Below are positions 35,175 to 47,066 of a DNA stretch of 64,000 nucleotides, piece after piece. How positions within the stretch are numbered: position 1 is the stretch's first letter; each line of letters opens with the position of its first letter. The notes under the pieces were generated by a model. It was not told where the DNA came from. It was given only the letters and a program-made list of their open reading frames with translations, and ran no database searches. Both the position numbers and the translations under genes were made by a program. The DNA comes from Nageia nagi (taxonomy: Eukaryota; Pinophyta), in NCBI GenBank assembly GCA_050084985.1, contig JBITNC010000001.1:165292001-165356000 (forward strand), in the 5' to 3' direction.

Positions 35175-37718
35175 TTAATTATATCATCTTGATGGAATCA
35201 AGGGTTTTACTCAAAATAAATTTGAGCTGATATGAATAGTTGAGATCTTGCCCCTCTCTCGGGTAATAAATATTGAGAGGAATTTTGAAGGAGTTTGAAG
35301 GAGATATCTTTGTCCTGTTTGAGAGTAGCTACTAAAGTAGATCTTATCATCATGTTGGAAGATCTAAGTAAGATTGATACATCATAATGGTATTAAATTG
35401 GAATCATTATGGTATCAATTAAAGAGTTGAGAAGATATGAGGCATTCTGGGACTTGGATCTAGTTCATCAAGATACTAAGAAGCTAATGTTGAGTTTTTG
35501 GTATAAGAATTGCTAGATATAGATGCTAAAAAGTTAACATTAATTTTTTAGCATGAGAATTTCTTGATCTAGATATTAAGGAGCTAATATGAGGTTCAAG
35601 GTATTGGGTCTTATTTAAAGAATAGCCTATTGCATCACTTAAGCTTCAATATTGCAATTTTGAGCATTAAACTCAAAAGTGGGCTTCCTGACAAGCCACA
35701 TTGGAGTCTAGGGAAGCAAATTTAAGAATTAGTGGACCTTGGAGGCAAACATTGGGATCTAAAATACTAGATCTCATCTTGGAGCAAGTCTTTGAACTAT
35801 ATTGGGCATGTTTTCAAAATTTGGAGGCTTTTAAGTGAATTGATTGACTTAATTAAGGTATAATTTCAAAAAAATTCATCTCTTCCTATCCAATTACAAT
35901 TTGTTTAACCTAGATTTGAGTCTTGATGAGGAATAAGGGGTTAGTATAGTATTTTTGGATCTTAAATACAAGTTTAAAGGATAATTTATAGTTCATTTAG
36001 TATTTAGAATAAATCAACTACATATTATGGCCATTTATTATCAAGATGGAAAGTCATGCATATTAAGGAGGCCCTAGATCTACTTCATTGTAGGTTGAAT
36101 AACCATTTTGAGGGCTAGTTTCATGATTTAAGAATAGAAAGAGGATTGCTTAGCTTTAAGGAAGTCTATAATATGAAGATTTATTCATTTTCAAGCTCAT
36201 ATACAATTCATCCACCTTTTGAGGGCCTAGATATGAGGAAATTCTACTTTTATAGGGTTCATTTGACTATTTGGCATACAATTTCAAAATTTAAAGGTTC
36301 ATTAGCATTCTAGAAGGATCATTATGTGTTTTGGAGTTGAATGTGTTATTCTTGTAAAGTCAAAATTTGAAATTAGATATATTTTTTCCTTATTGATGAT
36401 AAAATGGAGGCTTAAGAGGAGACGTTGAGCCTTTGAGAGGCTTAACTTGCTATGAATATGAGAAATTCAACTATTAGAATTGGAATGTTTAAGATCTTAG
36501 CATGATTTGCTAAGACATGGAAGTATTCTACATAAGATCCATAGTTTTAGGCTAATTATGTGTAAATGTTAATCTTGGAGGAGATCATGACCTTTTTATA
36601 AAAAAATCAAAAATATAGATTTAGAGATATTTGTTGGTACCTGAGCAAATTGGGAGACTAACATAGGGACTTAATGATAGAAGTTGACTCTAAGGAAGCT
36701 CAAACATCATCATAGAACATATTGGTAGTTCATGGGTATCTAGAAAAGATAAGGACATTCATGAGATTACCTAAGATCTTGAACTACCACACCATGGAAA
36801 CATGGGGTAAGAAAACTAAATAAAAATTGGATAAGGTTATTGACCTATGTAGCCATATAATCACTAACATAAGGAAGAAACCACCTAAGGAAATAATAAT
36901 CATATATGTTAAGGTAGATGAAATGGATAAGATACTAAAATAATATGAAAAGAGATCAAAAAATTATAATAAGGTGTTGGAATTTAGTATATTTTTGGAT
37001 ATTATGGGGCATAAGGACCTGATGAAACTAGTCCCACATAATCATCAGGTAAAGGAGACACCAAAAATTCAAGAGATATCTAGCAAAATTGGGAACATTG
37101 AAGTTATAGTCACACTCATCATCACCTTATCATAATCCCCAAAGGAAAAAGAAAAGAAGGTAACTATGTTTATAAAGTGGGGAGATATGGACTCAAGAAA
37201 ATGGAAGGACAACTTGATGATGGATAATCAACAAGAAAGGAAAGGATTAACCTAGATGAACAATTCCCTAAGGATACTTGAGAAGTTAGGGCATTTTGAG
37301 GGGACTCTCTCCTACCCATACCTACAAATAGTTTTGGAATCTTTTCACCAGGGAAATATATCTATGCATGGTAAGTGATTGAATGTACTTAGGAGAAGTT
37401 ATCAACAAAATGGAAAAATAAGCAAATGGGATTCAAGAGCAAGCCATTCCAATTAAACCCACCAAAGAAAATAAGGGAGACACTAAAAATGCACATGCAA
37501 CATCCCCTAAACCATTTGAGGAAACACTAATAGCTCATGCCATTGAAAGCCATGAAGAACCTTCAAAACCTTCTAAGGGACAAGGCCAACCAATAACTAT
37601 GCAAGATGAGAAGAACACAAGTGTAGATATTTTTCCAAATAATATCTTCAAATAAACTAATAAGAACATAACAAAAAGACTCACAAGGATACTCAACACC
37701 ATCAGTTAAGGGAAGGGA
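35175..37718 (+). pseudogene. E2 interior, 5' part, unrecognised
   Basis: Plus strand, cut at 37718 by the E3 LTR. Short open patches from about 36800 (IRKKPPKEIIIIYVKVDEMD near 36870-36930; KWGDMDSRKWKDNLMMDNQQ near 37175-37235) with many stops. No gag, protease or RT motif seen. 35175-36800 shows nothing I can assign. Confidence 0.35.
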
Positions 37719-39116
37719 TATGATGATCCCAAATCAATGGATCATGGTCAAATGTGCCCTAGGAGAGGGACATTTTTCCTCTTTCTCTAAATTCATCCAA
37801 ACAAGCTTGAAAAACCATAAAATATCTAACATCTAGCCAAATTGAGCAAATACAAGTATAAACATGGAAAAATATCTTTAATAACCCAACACATGCATAA
37901 TGATGATTAAATAAATATTAACTTCAAAAATAACACTCCTAATACAATGTTGCAATTAGGAAGGAAAAATAGTAATTTAATAATGTAATTATGCTTCCAA
38001 ATCCAACATTTAACACAAGAGGATATTTACAACAAAAATAATAGAAATATGTAATTATATTGATAAGATAAATCCAAAAGCATGATTACATAAATATAAT
38101 TCAATCTAAGGAGCTTGTATGGAGACTTCCTCCAATAGGGTTATGATGGATAACTCTAGGGCATCTCCAATCATAGTAATGACAAGGCCAAGTCTAGGAC
38201 TTCCCTACAACTTCCATGATGGAATTGATAGTGTTCCTCTCAATATGGTTGGAGTAAGCTTAATGCTAGCCTTCTATGACCTCAAGACCTCAAATACAGG
38301 TTGCCCTATAAGTGGAAAAGATAAAGTTCTCACACTCAATCTAAAAAGGGGGGTTTTAATCAATAATTAGCATATCTCATAATGACCAAAAGTCCTTCTT
38401 TTATAGATGATGTAGTCTCTCTTCTAATCTTACATTGAGATGATCCAATGTTGGAAATACGTTATTTGTGTGCTCATGTTAACAATGTATAAGATGAAGA
38501 GCCTTGGGATAAGGAGATCACATCCAAGGACCAAGAATGCCAACATCCAAGAAGGGGTGATGTCGATGTACCTTGGGATCATTGTTAGGTGTTCGAATTC
38601 CAAGGAGGAGTGATGTGGGGCCTTGGGATGTACAAATGTACAAATTCCATGCATGAGAGTCATCCACTTGCCTTAGAATACCAAATCCTTATTTATAGTG
38701 CCACATCCAAACTTTAAGTTCTTAACAATCCCTTGTAGTTGGTGTAATCACCTAGGTGAGTGCTTTACCTTGAAGAGGGAAGCACTAATGATTAGATACA
38801 CATCTAATTCCAATATTATAATTGTCAAGGCTAAAAATATGTAATGCCTCATTTAGGAATATTAGTATTGTATTTACAAATATAATTACCTTGGTATTAC
38901 AAATGCATCATTATTAGCATTTTAGGTACTTAACTAAATACAATAAATAATAAAAAGGATCATTTATTCCATAATTAGTGGTTTTAACTAAGTATATATG
39001 CGAAACTTACATAATTTGACCAAAATATACAAAAATAGATAAAATCACGCCTAAATTAATGTTCCCATTTATCAGAGGTGAAATTGGGAAAACACTTAAA
39101 AATTGAGGATATTACA
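37719..39116 (-). repeat. E3 3' LTR
   Basis: 1398 bp on the minus strand, starting TGTAATATCCTC and ending GATCATCATA. Matches E1 (33052-34542) in order. Sequence just right of 39116 holds its polypurine tract, so this is the 3' LTR of a minus-strand element whose interior lies to the right. Confidence 0.7.
38399..38406 (-). promoter_or_regulatory. TATA box of the E3 LTR
   Basis: TATAAAAG on the minus strand within CATCTATAAAAGAAGG, at the position of the E1 box. Confidence 0.6.
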
Positions 39117-39489
39117 AGTCCTCCCCTCCCAAATTGCTTGTCCCCAAGCAATTCAAAAAATCCATAGCTATAGCAAAGTCTTCTTTATCTTTTTCTTCTT
39201 TAGCATGGTCAATCCCTAAATCAATGAACTTTGACTTCTTTTTAGTAACCTTTGTATTTGTGTGTCCTATATCTTTTAAGTTTGTTAATCTTGGTACTTA
39301 AGCTGTTAGATTCCCATCTTCTTCATTGTATTATAATATTAAATTTAGGGGTCAGTTGGCCTTGGTCCTTTCATTATGTACTCCTTTGTTGATTATTTTA
39401 AAGTTTTTCCATATAATTCTTTCTTCCTATTATTATGTGTCTCATTTCTTGGTTCTATCCTTTGGGGTGCTTTTATTACTCCAGGAATA
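39117..39489 (-). pseudogene. E3 interior, 3' end
   Basis: Minus strand. The 110 bases next to the LTR match the end of the E1 interior (GACCATG...AAGAAGAAAAAGAT and AATTGCTTGGGGA). Further out no reading is recognised. Element D begins at about 39490. Confidence 0.5.
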
Positions 39490-40121
39490 TGTGTAGCGTG
39501 TGGCTATTATGTATTTAATACATCATTTTAATCCCTTAACAAACTATTATGTAAAAAGGGATTAAAAATGTATAAAAGAGGTGTAGGCCATGTATTTGAC
39601 CCTTATGGATTGTACAAGGGGTCAAAATATCAAAGTCATGTAAACTTGTATCATATATAAAGGCATCATTTAATGACCTATAGATGAGTGTATTATGGGC
39701 AAATAATCATTTGAAGATAATACAAGGACTATCAATTGAATATCATTTGAAGGGTTGCAACTTGCTTTATCTATCTACATTGTGCATCTATCATTTTGTA
39801 AGTTTGCATGTATGTCCATAACTTGATTATTTGCTAATTCGCTCATCACTACATTCTTGTTCACATCCATAATTTCACTCATCTTATGGAACTAGTAGTG
39901 TACCATTTCTAAGGCATCGACAATGTACTTATTCATGAATGTATGCTCTATCTTTTGTACATTTTAGGATTAATGAAATGGATATATAACCTAAGTAAAC
40001 ACTACTACATTTATGATACATGTTATTGCCATATTTTGATATATTTTTCAATATTTATAAAGTAGATAAACATTGTGTTAATCAACCCCATTTGTATTAA
40101 TCACATTATTTAGCTACTACA
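39490..40121 (+). repeat. Element D 5' LTR
   Basis: From about TGTGTAGCG (first 20 bases poorly matched) to TAGCTACTACA. Matches 47067-47707, for example at AAAAAGGGATTAAAAATGT and GTAGGCCATGTATTTGACCC. Confidence 0.85.
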
Positions 40122-40137
40122 TTTGGTGAACCCGACC
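40122..40137 (+). other. Element D primer binding site
   Basis: TTTGGTGAACCCGACC directly after the LTR. Shares the TTTGGTGAACC core with element B and, mutated, with element A. tRNA not assigned. Confidence 0.7.
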
Positions 40138-40242
40138 ACTCAATTTATCTTTCCCTAGAGGTGAGATCATGCTAACCCTTATTAGTAGGATCAGGACACC
40201 AACATTTTATATTTCTATCTTTAGGATGCTAGTGGTATTAAT

Positions 40243-41410
40243 ATGGATCAAATCATAGCCATGCTTCAAGCTTTCAACAATAATATTCTATATTTGCAAA
40301 GGGAAATTGCTACAAACAACAATCCAGGTTCCATCTTGACTAATCTAGGAGGTTCATCTAATACCTCACCATCCAATCCTAATGACTATGATGGCACTTT
40401 AATTTCACCCTTGATGGAAGACATCTATAATTTTCCCCTACCACCCAATCATAAGACCCCCAAGTTTGAGATGTTTAGCAATGAATAGGATCCCAAGTAG
40501 CATTTCATTAGCTTTCAAGAGGAGTGCTTATTGAAATTGGGTTTAGATGAGAGGTTAATGGCTAAATTCTTCCCAAGGAGTTTGAAAGGTGATGGTACTC
40601 AATGGTTCTAATTTTTGCTTGGTAAGTTTATTGATTCCTTCAAAACTTTAGTTCAAATTTTTATGGTTCAATACAAGCATAATATTAAAAAATAAGGTAA
40701 TATATCAAAATTATGTGCACTTTTTCAAGCAAGCAATGAAACCATAGAAAAGTATACCTTACACTTCAAAAAAGTATGGCAAACTACTCAAGTTAAACTA
40801 GATGAATATAATATTTGTGGCATATTTTGTGAATATATTATTCCTCTACTTCAATTGCATGCTCTTAGTGCTAAAGATGTTGGTTTTAGTACTCTAGTTC
40901 AACAATTAGTATAAAAATAGAGTTTTATTATCTATATATAAGAGAGCTTAAATATACATCTAATAATTTTTTCAAAGATAATAGGAAATAATATGCCAAG
41001 AAAGAGGAGAAACCAATTAATATGGTATATAAACCCAAGACTCCTCTAAAGGCACAAAGATCTGCTTCCTTAAAAGAGACCAACTACACATTTCCAATTC
41101 CACCAAGAATTCTTTTGAGGGACTTAATGAAGGAAGGCCTCCTACACCTTCTTGAAAAAGTTGATGATGATACCCCTTTGGGACACTTTGAGGCATATTG
41201 TGCTTATCATCAATGAAAAGGGCACACTATAATTTTTTGTAAAACATTGGAAGTAGCTATCATAGCCCTCATAAAACAAGGAAGGTACAAGATTGATGAA
41301 CATCTTGCTATAAAAGAAGATGTCATCAATGTGGTCATAGTATTCAAAGAGTTGTATGCTAACATGCAAAGGGTACATCCATGCAATGTTCCAAATCTAG
41401 TTACCATTGA
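40243..41410 (+). pseudogene. Element D gag, broken
   Basis: Start MDQIIAMLQAFNNNILYLQ at 40243. A Pro/Asn-rich part (PSNPNDYDG) leads to the capsid core: KTPKFEMFSNE, LGLDERLMAKFFPRSLKGDG, QWF, FKTLVQIFMVQYKHNI and ETIEKYTLHFKKVWQTT (about 40450-40790). A zinc-knuckle-like block near 41195-41250 reads YCAYHQ, stop, KGH, then FCKTLEVAI. At least six stops, mostly Gln to stop. Packages RNA in a live element. Confidence 0.8.
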
Positions 41411-42150
41411 ATAAGTAAGTATCCCACTTAATCCTAAAGTTTATAGTATGATTGATCAATTGAAAAATACACCAACCAAGATTAGATTGTATGATCTCAT
41501 TTATACTTCTCAAGCTCATAGGGATATTTTATATACTTTATTTAAGAATAAAAATATTCCTACTAACATTTTAGCAACTACATTTTCTAAGAAGCTCACA
41601 ACTATTAGGTAAAGTGACATTATCTCTTTTCATAAGTCTAAAATACTCAACCAAGAACTACTAGATGAGTGTGTAGCTTTATATATCACCCCTATGGTAG
41701 ATTAATGGGAAGTCAAAAGGACCATGGTAGATAATGGTTCAACTATGAATGTATGTTTTAACCATTTTTTGACTCAATTACACAAAAAAGGTGTAACCAT
41801 CCCCCCAATAGAATAAGCTACTTTCAAAATTAGAGCCTATTATAGTTCTTGTAAGAAACCACTAGGTATAGCTACCATCATGACTACCACACGAGTTAGA
41901 ACTATTACAACCAAGTTTCAAGTAGTTGATTCCAAGTTGTCTTATAACATGCTTTTAGGAAGATCTTGGATCCATGATATGGAAGTTGTTCTTTCTACAT
42001 TACATGGTAGGTTGAAATTTGAATTCAAACGAGAAGTACATACAATCTTAGCTGATCTTGAGCCCTATGCATTGTGCAACATTGCTAACTTTGGAGAGAT
42101 GGCCTTGGATGATCCTACACTAGGGAAAAATACAAATAAATAAATACAAA
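41411..42150 (+). pseudogene. Element D aspartic protease
   Basis: Preceded by a conserved linker (LYDLIYTSQAHRDILYTLF near 41487-41545). The active site reads MVDNGSTMNVCF near 41727-41762: the catalytic Asp is kept, in the Asp-Asn-Gly form usual for this lineage. The flap and C-terminal strands follow: LSYNMLLGRSWIHDMEVV (41937-41990) and LHGRLKFEF. The last 260 bases are open (41880-42143). Best preserved domain of element D, but upstream stops prevent expression in frame with gag. Confidence 0.78.
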
Positions 42151-43079
42151 TCATAGAAATAGGTATGGGAACTTACCAAATAGATAATACAAGCTTATTT
42201 GCATCTATTAAAGACTTGGGATGGCCTCAAATATTGGTTGTTTCAAGCTACAATGTCATGATGTTCTACATACAAGGCATCAATACCTTACAAATGATGA
42301 TGTCAGTGACCCTTCTAGATCTATTTTGTCTAAAATGAGGAACCAATCTTTTGAAGGTGATGTATCAACATCTTTCAAATCAAGTAAAACCTTTCCTTTT
42401 ACTTTTGTTGAAAAATATATGGTTAACAATTGCAAGTACATGGGAGGATATTTAGGTAAAATTGAGCAAGATATGTCTAATTTTTCTATTTTTCCAAAAA
42501 CATAGCTTACTAAGATAAGTTTAGGTAGTGGTGGATAGGTCAAACAAAAATGGGATCACATATAGTTTGTTAAAACATCTAATGTGATAGAATTATCTAA
42601 TGAAATTGATGAAGATATGTGGATTGATCATAGTTTTCCTCTTGCCTTTGATTATTTCAGTACTAATGATGATTTGTTTGAATACTTTGGGACACATTCA
42701 GAATTGCCACAAGTCTAGTGAAAAACATCATGCCTCTTATATGCTTCATGAATATGCTTACTTTGGCCAAAAGGTTAATTTTCATGATATGTTATAGGTT
42801 CAACACTTAGAAGAATCTTAGATTGTTGATCTTACTATGGAGGATTTTCCATCATTATTACCAATAAACAAGTATCTCACTTTCTTACAAGAAGAGTTGC
42901 TAAATATAAACATAAACACTACAGATAAGGAGGGATTACTTCAAATTGGAGCAGCCCTAACCTCTTTCAAGCAAGAAAAGTACAAATCTAAATTCATCAC
43001 ATATTCTAAAAATTTTACTTGGTCTTATGATGATATGCCTAGGGTAGATCCTTCATTTGTTATGCATAATTTTCCATTA
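42151..43079 (+). pseudogene. Element D spacer and pre-RT region
   Basis: Low-complexity acidic spacer, then EDFPSLLPINKYLTFLQEEL (42838-42897) and NFTWSYDDMPRVDPSFVMHN (43010-43070), the conserved lead-in to Ty3 RT. Three open pieces in different frames. Confidence 0.6.
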
Positions 43080-43690
43080 AAAGTAAATGCCAAACCAATT
43101 AAGTAGAAGCCTAGAAAAATGCATCCTTCTAAGGCCTTGTTAGTCAAAAAATAGATTGAAAAATACTTGCAAGCAAGATTCATAGAGCCTATTGATTATT
43201 CTAAGTGGATGTCTAACATTGTTCCTATTACTAAACCAATTGATGAAATATGGGTATATACCAATTTTCATGATATTAACATTTGTCCTAAGGATGATTT
43301 TATGTTGCCTAGTATTGATATGATTATTGATAGCATAGCTGGTCATGATATGTTGTCATTTATGGATGGTTTTTTTTGTTACAATCAAATCTTAATTAAT
43401 CTTATTCACCAACAGAAAATCACTTTCACAACCCCTTGGGGCAATTTTTGTTGGAAGGTTATGCCTTTTGGACTAAAAAATGCAGGTGCTACATATCAAA
43501 GAGCCATGGTCAGTATGTTCCATAAGCATATTCACAAAATAGTGGAGGTTTATGTTGATGGCATTATTTTCAAATCAAAGTAAGGTCAAGACCATCTCCA
43601 AGCCCTTAAAGAGGTATTCAACATTTTTCAAAGGTACAACCTAAGACTTAAAACTTCAAAATTTGCATTTGGAGTTACTTCCAAAAAATT
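43080..43690 (+). pseudogene. Element D reverse transcriptase
   Basis: KMHPSKALLV, ARFIEPIDYSKWMSNIVPI, then DINICPKDDFMLPSID, MLSFMDGFFCYNQILI, TFTTPWGNFCWKVMPFGLK and NAGATYQRAM. The catalytic box reads YVDG at 43551-43562 in place of Tyr-x-Asp-Asp, so the second Asp is lost. 43167-43583 is one open frame. Domain order and spacing are normal for Ty3/gypsy. Confidence 0.88.
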
Positions 43691-44380
43691 GTTAGGATTC
43701 ATGGTTTCAAATAGAGGAATTGAAGTAGATCCTAAGAAAGTAAAATCCATTATTAACATGTCTCTCCCTAGAAACTTGAAACAACTTAGAATTATTCAAG
43801 GAAAGATAAATTCAATTAGGAGGTTCATCTCACAACTAATGGACAAGTGTAGACCATTCACTCACTTACTTAAGAAGGATGTCAAGTTTGCATGGGATGT
43901 GAATTGCCAAAAAGCATTTGAAGATATCAAGCAATATTTTCTTAACCCCCTATCCTTGTTCCCATGGATTTTTCCCAACCTACTTACTTGTATATTTTAG
44001 CCTCTTGTATGCCATAAGAACCATGCTGTGTCAAAATTTGAAAATAATAAAGAAAGAGCTATCTATTATCTAAGCAAGATATTGGTTGATTATGAGATAA
44101 GGTACACTCCTATGGAGAAGATTTACTTTGCTATGACATTTACCATTGAAAATTAAGGCATTACTTGTTATATTTCATCACATATGTTGTTAGTCTTATT
44201 GATCCATTAAAATATCTTATGGCTAAACAACACTTATCTGGTAGATTTGCAAAGTGGCTAATGCTATTGCAGAAATTTGATATTAATGTGGTAAAGCAAA
44301 AATATATTAAAGGAAAGGCAATTGTAGATTTGATAGTAGATTTCCCTCAAGAAGGCAAGGAGGTGGTCCATGAATAATTT
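43691..44380 (+). pseudogene. Element D RT thumb/connection and RNase H
   Basis: LGFMVSNRGIEVDPKKVKSI and FAWDVNCQKAFEDIKQYF (43691-43960), then after stops YTPMEKIYFAMTFTIE (about 44104-44152) and ISLIDPLKYLMAKQHLSGRF-type reading with AKWLMLLQKFDINVV (44190-44295) and IKGKAIVDLIVDFP. The reading corresponds to the RNase H part that element A interrupts in element C. Confidence 0.8.
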
Positions 44381-44499
44381 CTCAACATTTTTTAAGAGGA
44401 GCCGTGGTACCAACAACCTAATGACTTGTCAACAAGGTGCCAGTGGTGTGACTTTGAAGAGATCTCCATCCTTGATGAATATATTTATCTTCTAAAGGA

Positions 44500-44880
44500 T
44501 GAGCATGTATTTTAGACCCTATATTTTGATTATTTAAGATGCATTCATGGATCATGGGCAAGTATTATTTTGATCTCCCCTACCAGTCAAGTATGAAGCT
44601 TTGATACTAGGATGGAAGGTAGCTTTAAAATTGAAAATTGCATACATAGAAACTTATGGGGACTCATAGCTTGTTGTCAACCAAGTGAAGGGTACTTATG
44701 ATACCAAAGATGAGAAACTAAGGCCTTATCATGTAGTTATGATTGAGTTGCTAGATAGGCTTGATAGTTATACTATTGAGACCATTCCTAGGACTAATAA
44801 TAGATATGTAGATGCTATGGAAAGCATAGCTTATTTGGTACTATTTAAGCTTGAAGATGAGGAGACCATTCTCACTATCT
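44500..44880 (+). pseudogene. Element D second (archaeal-type) RNase H
   Basis: YFDY near 44520 holds the first catalytic Asp, followed by HGSWASIILISPTSQ, KYEALILGWKVALKLKIAYI (with the catalytic Glu), ETYGDS with the third acidic residue, LVVNQVKGTYDTKDEKLRPY, and LDSYTIETIPRTNNRYVDAM. The key acidic residues are all visible, but a stop follows the Ser of ETYGDS. The position between RNase H and integrase defines the Tat lineage and agrees with element C. Confidence 0.78.
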
Positions 44881-45119
44881 ATAAGTTAAGTTCTCCATAT
44901 TACACAACTCATCTTTGTTCTATTTTTCTTGTCTTATTTCCAAGGATGATGCTTTTCAAGATTGGTATTTTGATATCTATAGCTACTTAAAAGACCAAAG
45001 TGTTCCTTCTAGTTATACTAAGAATGATAGACTAAGATTAAGAAGAACTACTATGAAATATGTTATCATTGGTGATATTTTATATACAAGATTCTTTGAT
45101 GGTGCTTTTTTGAGATTAT

Positions 45120-45960
45120 TAACATAGGATGAGATAGCTACTATTTTAGAGAAAGCTTATGATGGATTATGTGGTGGCCATTTTCATGCCAAAGCTCTTT
45201 ATACAAACATCTTGAGAATAGGGTACTATTGGCCCACTATGTAAGATTATCAAACGCATGTGAAAGTATGTGTGCCATACCAAAAGCATGCAAACTTAGA
45301 AAAATAACCCACTCAAGAACCTAATTCTATTATTTCTCCATGGCCCTTTACTACTTGGGGCATAGATTTGATTGGTATGATTAATCCTCATTCTAGATAA
45401 GGACACAAATTTGTCATCACAGCTACAAAATATACTACCAAGCGGGTAGAATCCATCCCCATGAATTTGATGACACAAGAAAAGATTATTGCATTCCTTA
45501 TAGAATACATCATCACTATATTTGGTGTACCATAAAGGTTGATCATGGATAATGGTCCAAATCTCAAGGGAAAGGATATGCAAACATTTTGTAAAAAGTT
45601 TCACATCACACAAACTTTTTCTTCAATTTACTACCCTCAATGTAATGGTCAAGCTAAAGCAAAAAAACAAGACACTTAAGAGTATTTTCTGCCTAAACAT
45701 GGAATAAGAACAAAAGAGATTGGCATGAGCAATTTCCACATGCATTATGGGCCTACAAAAATAGTGTTCAAACAACCATGGGGGAAGCCCCCTTTTCATT
45801 GGTATATGGAGATGAGGACATTGTCCCACTTGAGTTAGATATTCCTTCACTTAGGATCTCTTTACAAGGTGAAAAGCAACACTATAGTAGCTAGATATGT
45901 TAGATGAAAAAAGAATCAGAGCCATTAAGCATCAAAAGGTCTACCATGCCAAACTTAAGA
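45120..45960 (+). pseudogene. Element D integrase
   Basis: Zinc-binding N-terminus: DGLCGGHFHAKALYTNILRI and GYYWPTM (45162-45242), then VCVPYQKH, where the second Cys is Tyr. Catalytic core: TTWGIDLIGMI (first Asp, 45355-45385), RLIMDNGPNLKG (second Asp, 45540-45575) and NGQAKAKK near 45645, where the catalytic Glu reads Lys. Stops at several Gln codons. No chromodomain recognised downstream. Confidence 0.8.
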
Positions 45961-45993
45961 GAGCATGAAAAAAAATTGACAGTCTAATATCTT

Positions 45994-46560
45994 TAGATCA
46001 TGGACTTAAAAATGCATGATCATCGATAGCCAATGATATGGCTAGTGAGAGTTCACTCAATTAAAATATAAATCAGCAATACAAACATGAGCAATTTATT
46101 GACATTGGATCATCTCCAATGGATGATACATTTTGTTGTGTATCCACATGGTTTTTGCTTTGAACCATCTAAAGCATACTTTCTTTAGATCATGGATATA
46201 AAAATGCATAGTTATTGATGGCCAATGATACAATTAGTGAGAGTTCACTCACTTAAAAGATAAACTAGCGATACAACTATGAGCAATTTGTTGACATTGG
46301 ATCATCTTCAATGGATGATATATTTTATTATGTATCCACATGGTTTTTGCTTTGAACCCATCTAAAGTATACTATGTTCAGATCATAGACATAGAAATGT
46401 ATGATCATCGATGGCCATTGATACAACTAGTGAGAATTCACTCACTTAAAAGATAAATTAACGATGCAATCGTGAGCAAGATTTTGACATTGGATCATCT
46501 CCAATGGAAGAAATAACTTACTATGCATCCATCATTATTTTATGATTGACATTTCATTGT
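45994..46560. repeat. 192-bp tandem repeat in the 3' untranslated region of element D
   Basis: About 2.9 head-to-tail copies starting TTTAGATCATGGA (45994), TTTAGATCATGGATA (46186) and CAGATCATAGACA (46379), periods 192 and 193. Conserved phrases inside each copy: GAGTTCACTCA, TTGACATTGGATCATC and CCACATGGTTTTTGCTTTGA. Copies differ by perhaps 15%. Confidence 0.9.
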
Positions 46561-47052
46561 AGGTACATAGATCCAACAAAATAGAATAAACTTATATTCA
46601 AAACAAGGGCATCAACATCATGTTCACAATCTTTTAGGCAATCAACAATGTACATTTCATTTTCATTTCCACCAATCCAAAGCATAACCTCTCTATTTCA
46701 AGGCATGGATGTAAGTATCAATGGTTCTTGAGTATCATATGTGACAAAATGACCAAATTCATGATTGAGATAGTATAAAGGGGTCACATCATATCATTGG
46801 ATATGGATTGTTATAGTCATCCAATCATCATCCAAACAAGATTTTTGAAGCCAACTTCTTCAACAACTTTTGCCTTGGTTACTCCACTTAAGGGTCTTTC
46901 CTAGGGCACCCAAGTCAAAAGGGGGGTAGCATAAAGACCCTCAAAATCATTCAACAAAAGACAACATCAACAAAAATATTAGAAAAGTTTCTTTTATGTC
47001 TTGGCTACACTTCTTCTTTGGACATGTAATTTCATTGCTTCAATCACACATC
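46561..47052. other. Element D 3' untranslated region
   Basis: No gene seen between the tandem repeat and the polypurine tract. A G-rich AAAAGGGGGGTAGC at about 46917-46930 is the only notable word. Confidence 0.4.
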
Positions 47053-47066
47053 CAAACAAGGGCAAA
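47053..47066 (+). other. Element D polypurine tract
   Basis: CAAACAAGGGCAAA directly before TGTTGACACC of the 3' LTR. Two C interruptions. Confidence 0.6.

Noticed and set aside
43140-43346. Minus-strand frame opposite the RT of element D, and similar frames at 42280-42543, 41142-41407, 45296-45850 and 55631-55861
   Set aside because: They are shadows of sense coding for RT, protease spacer or integrase and show no family pattern.
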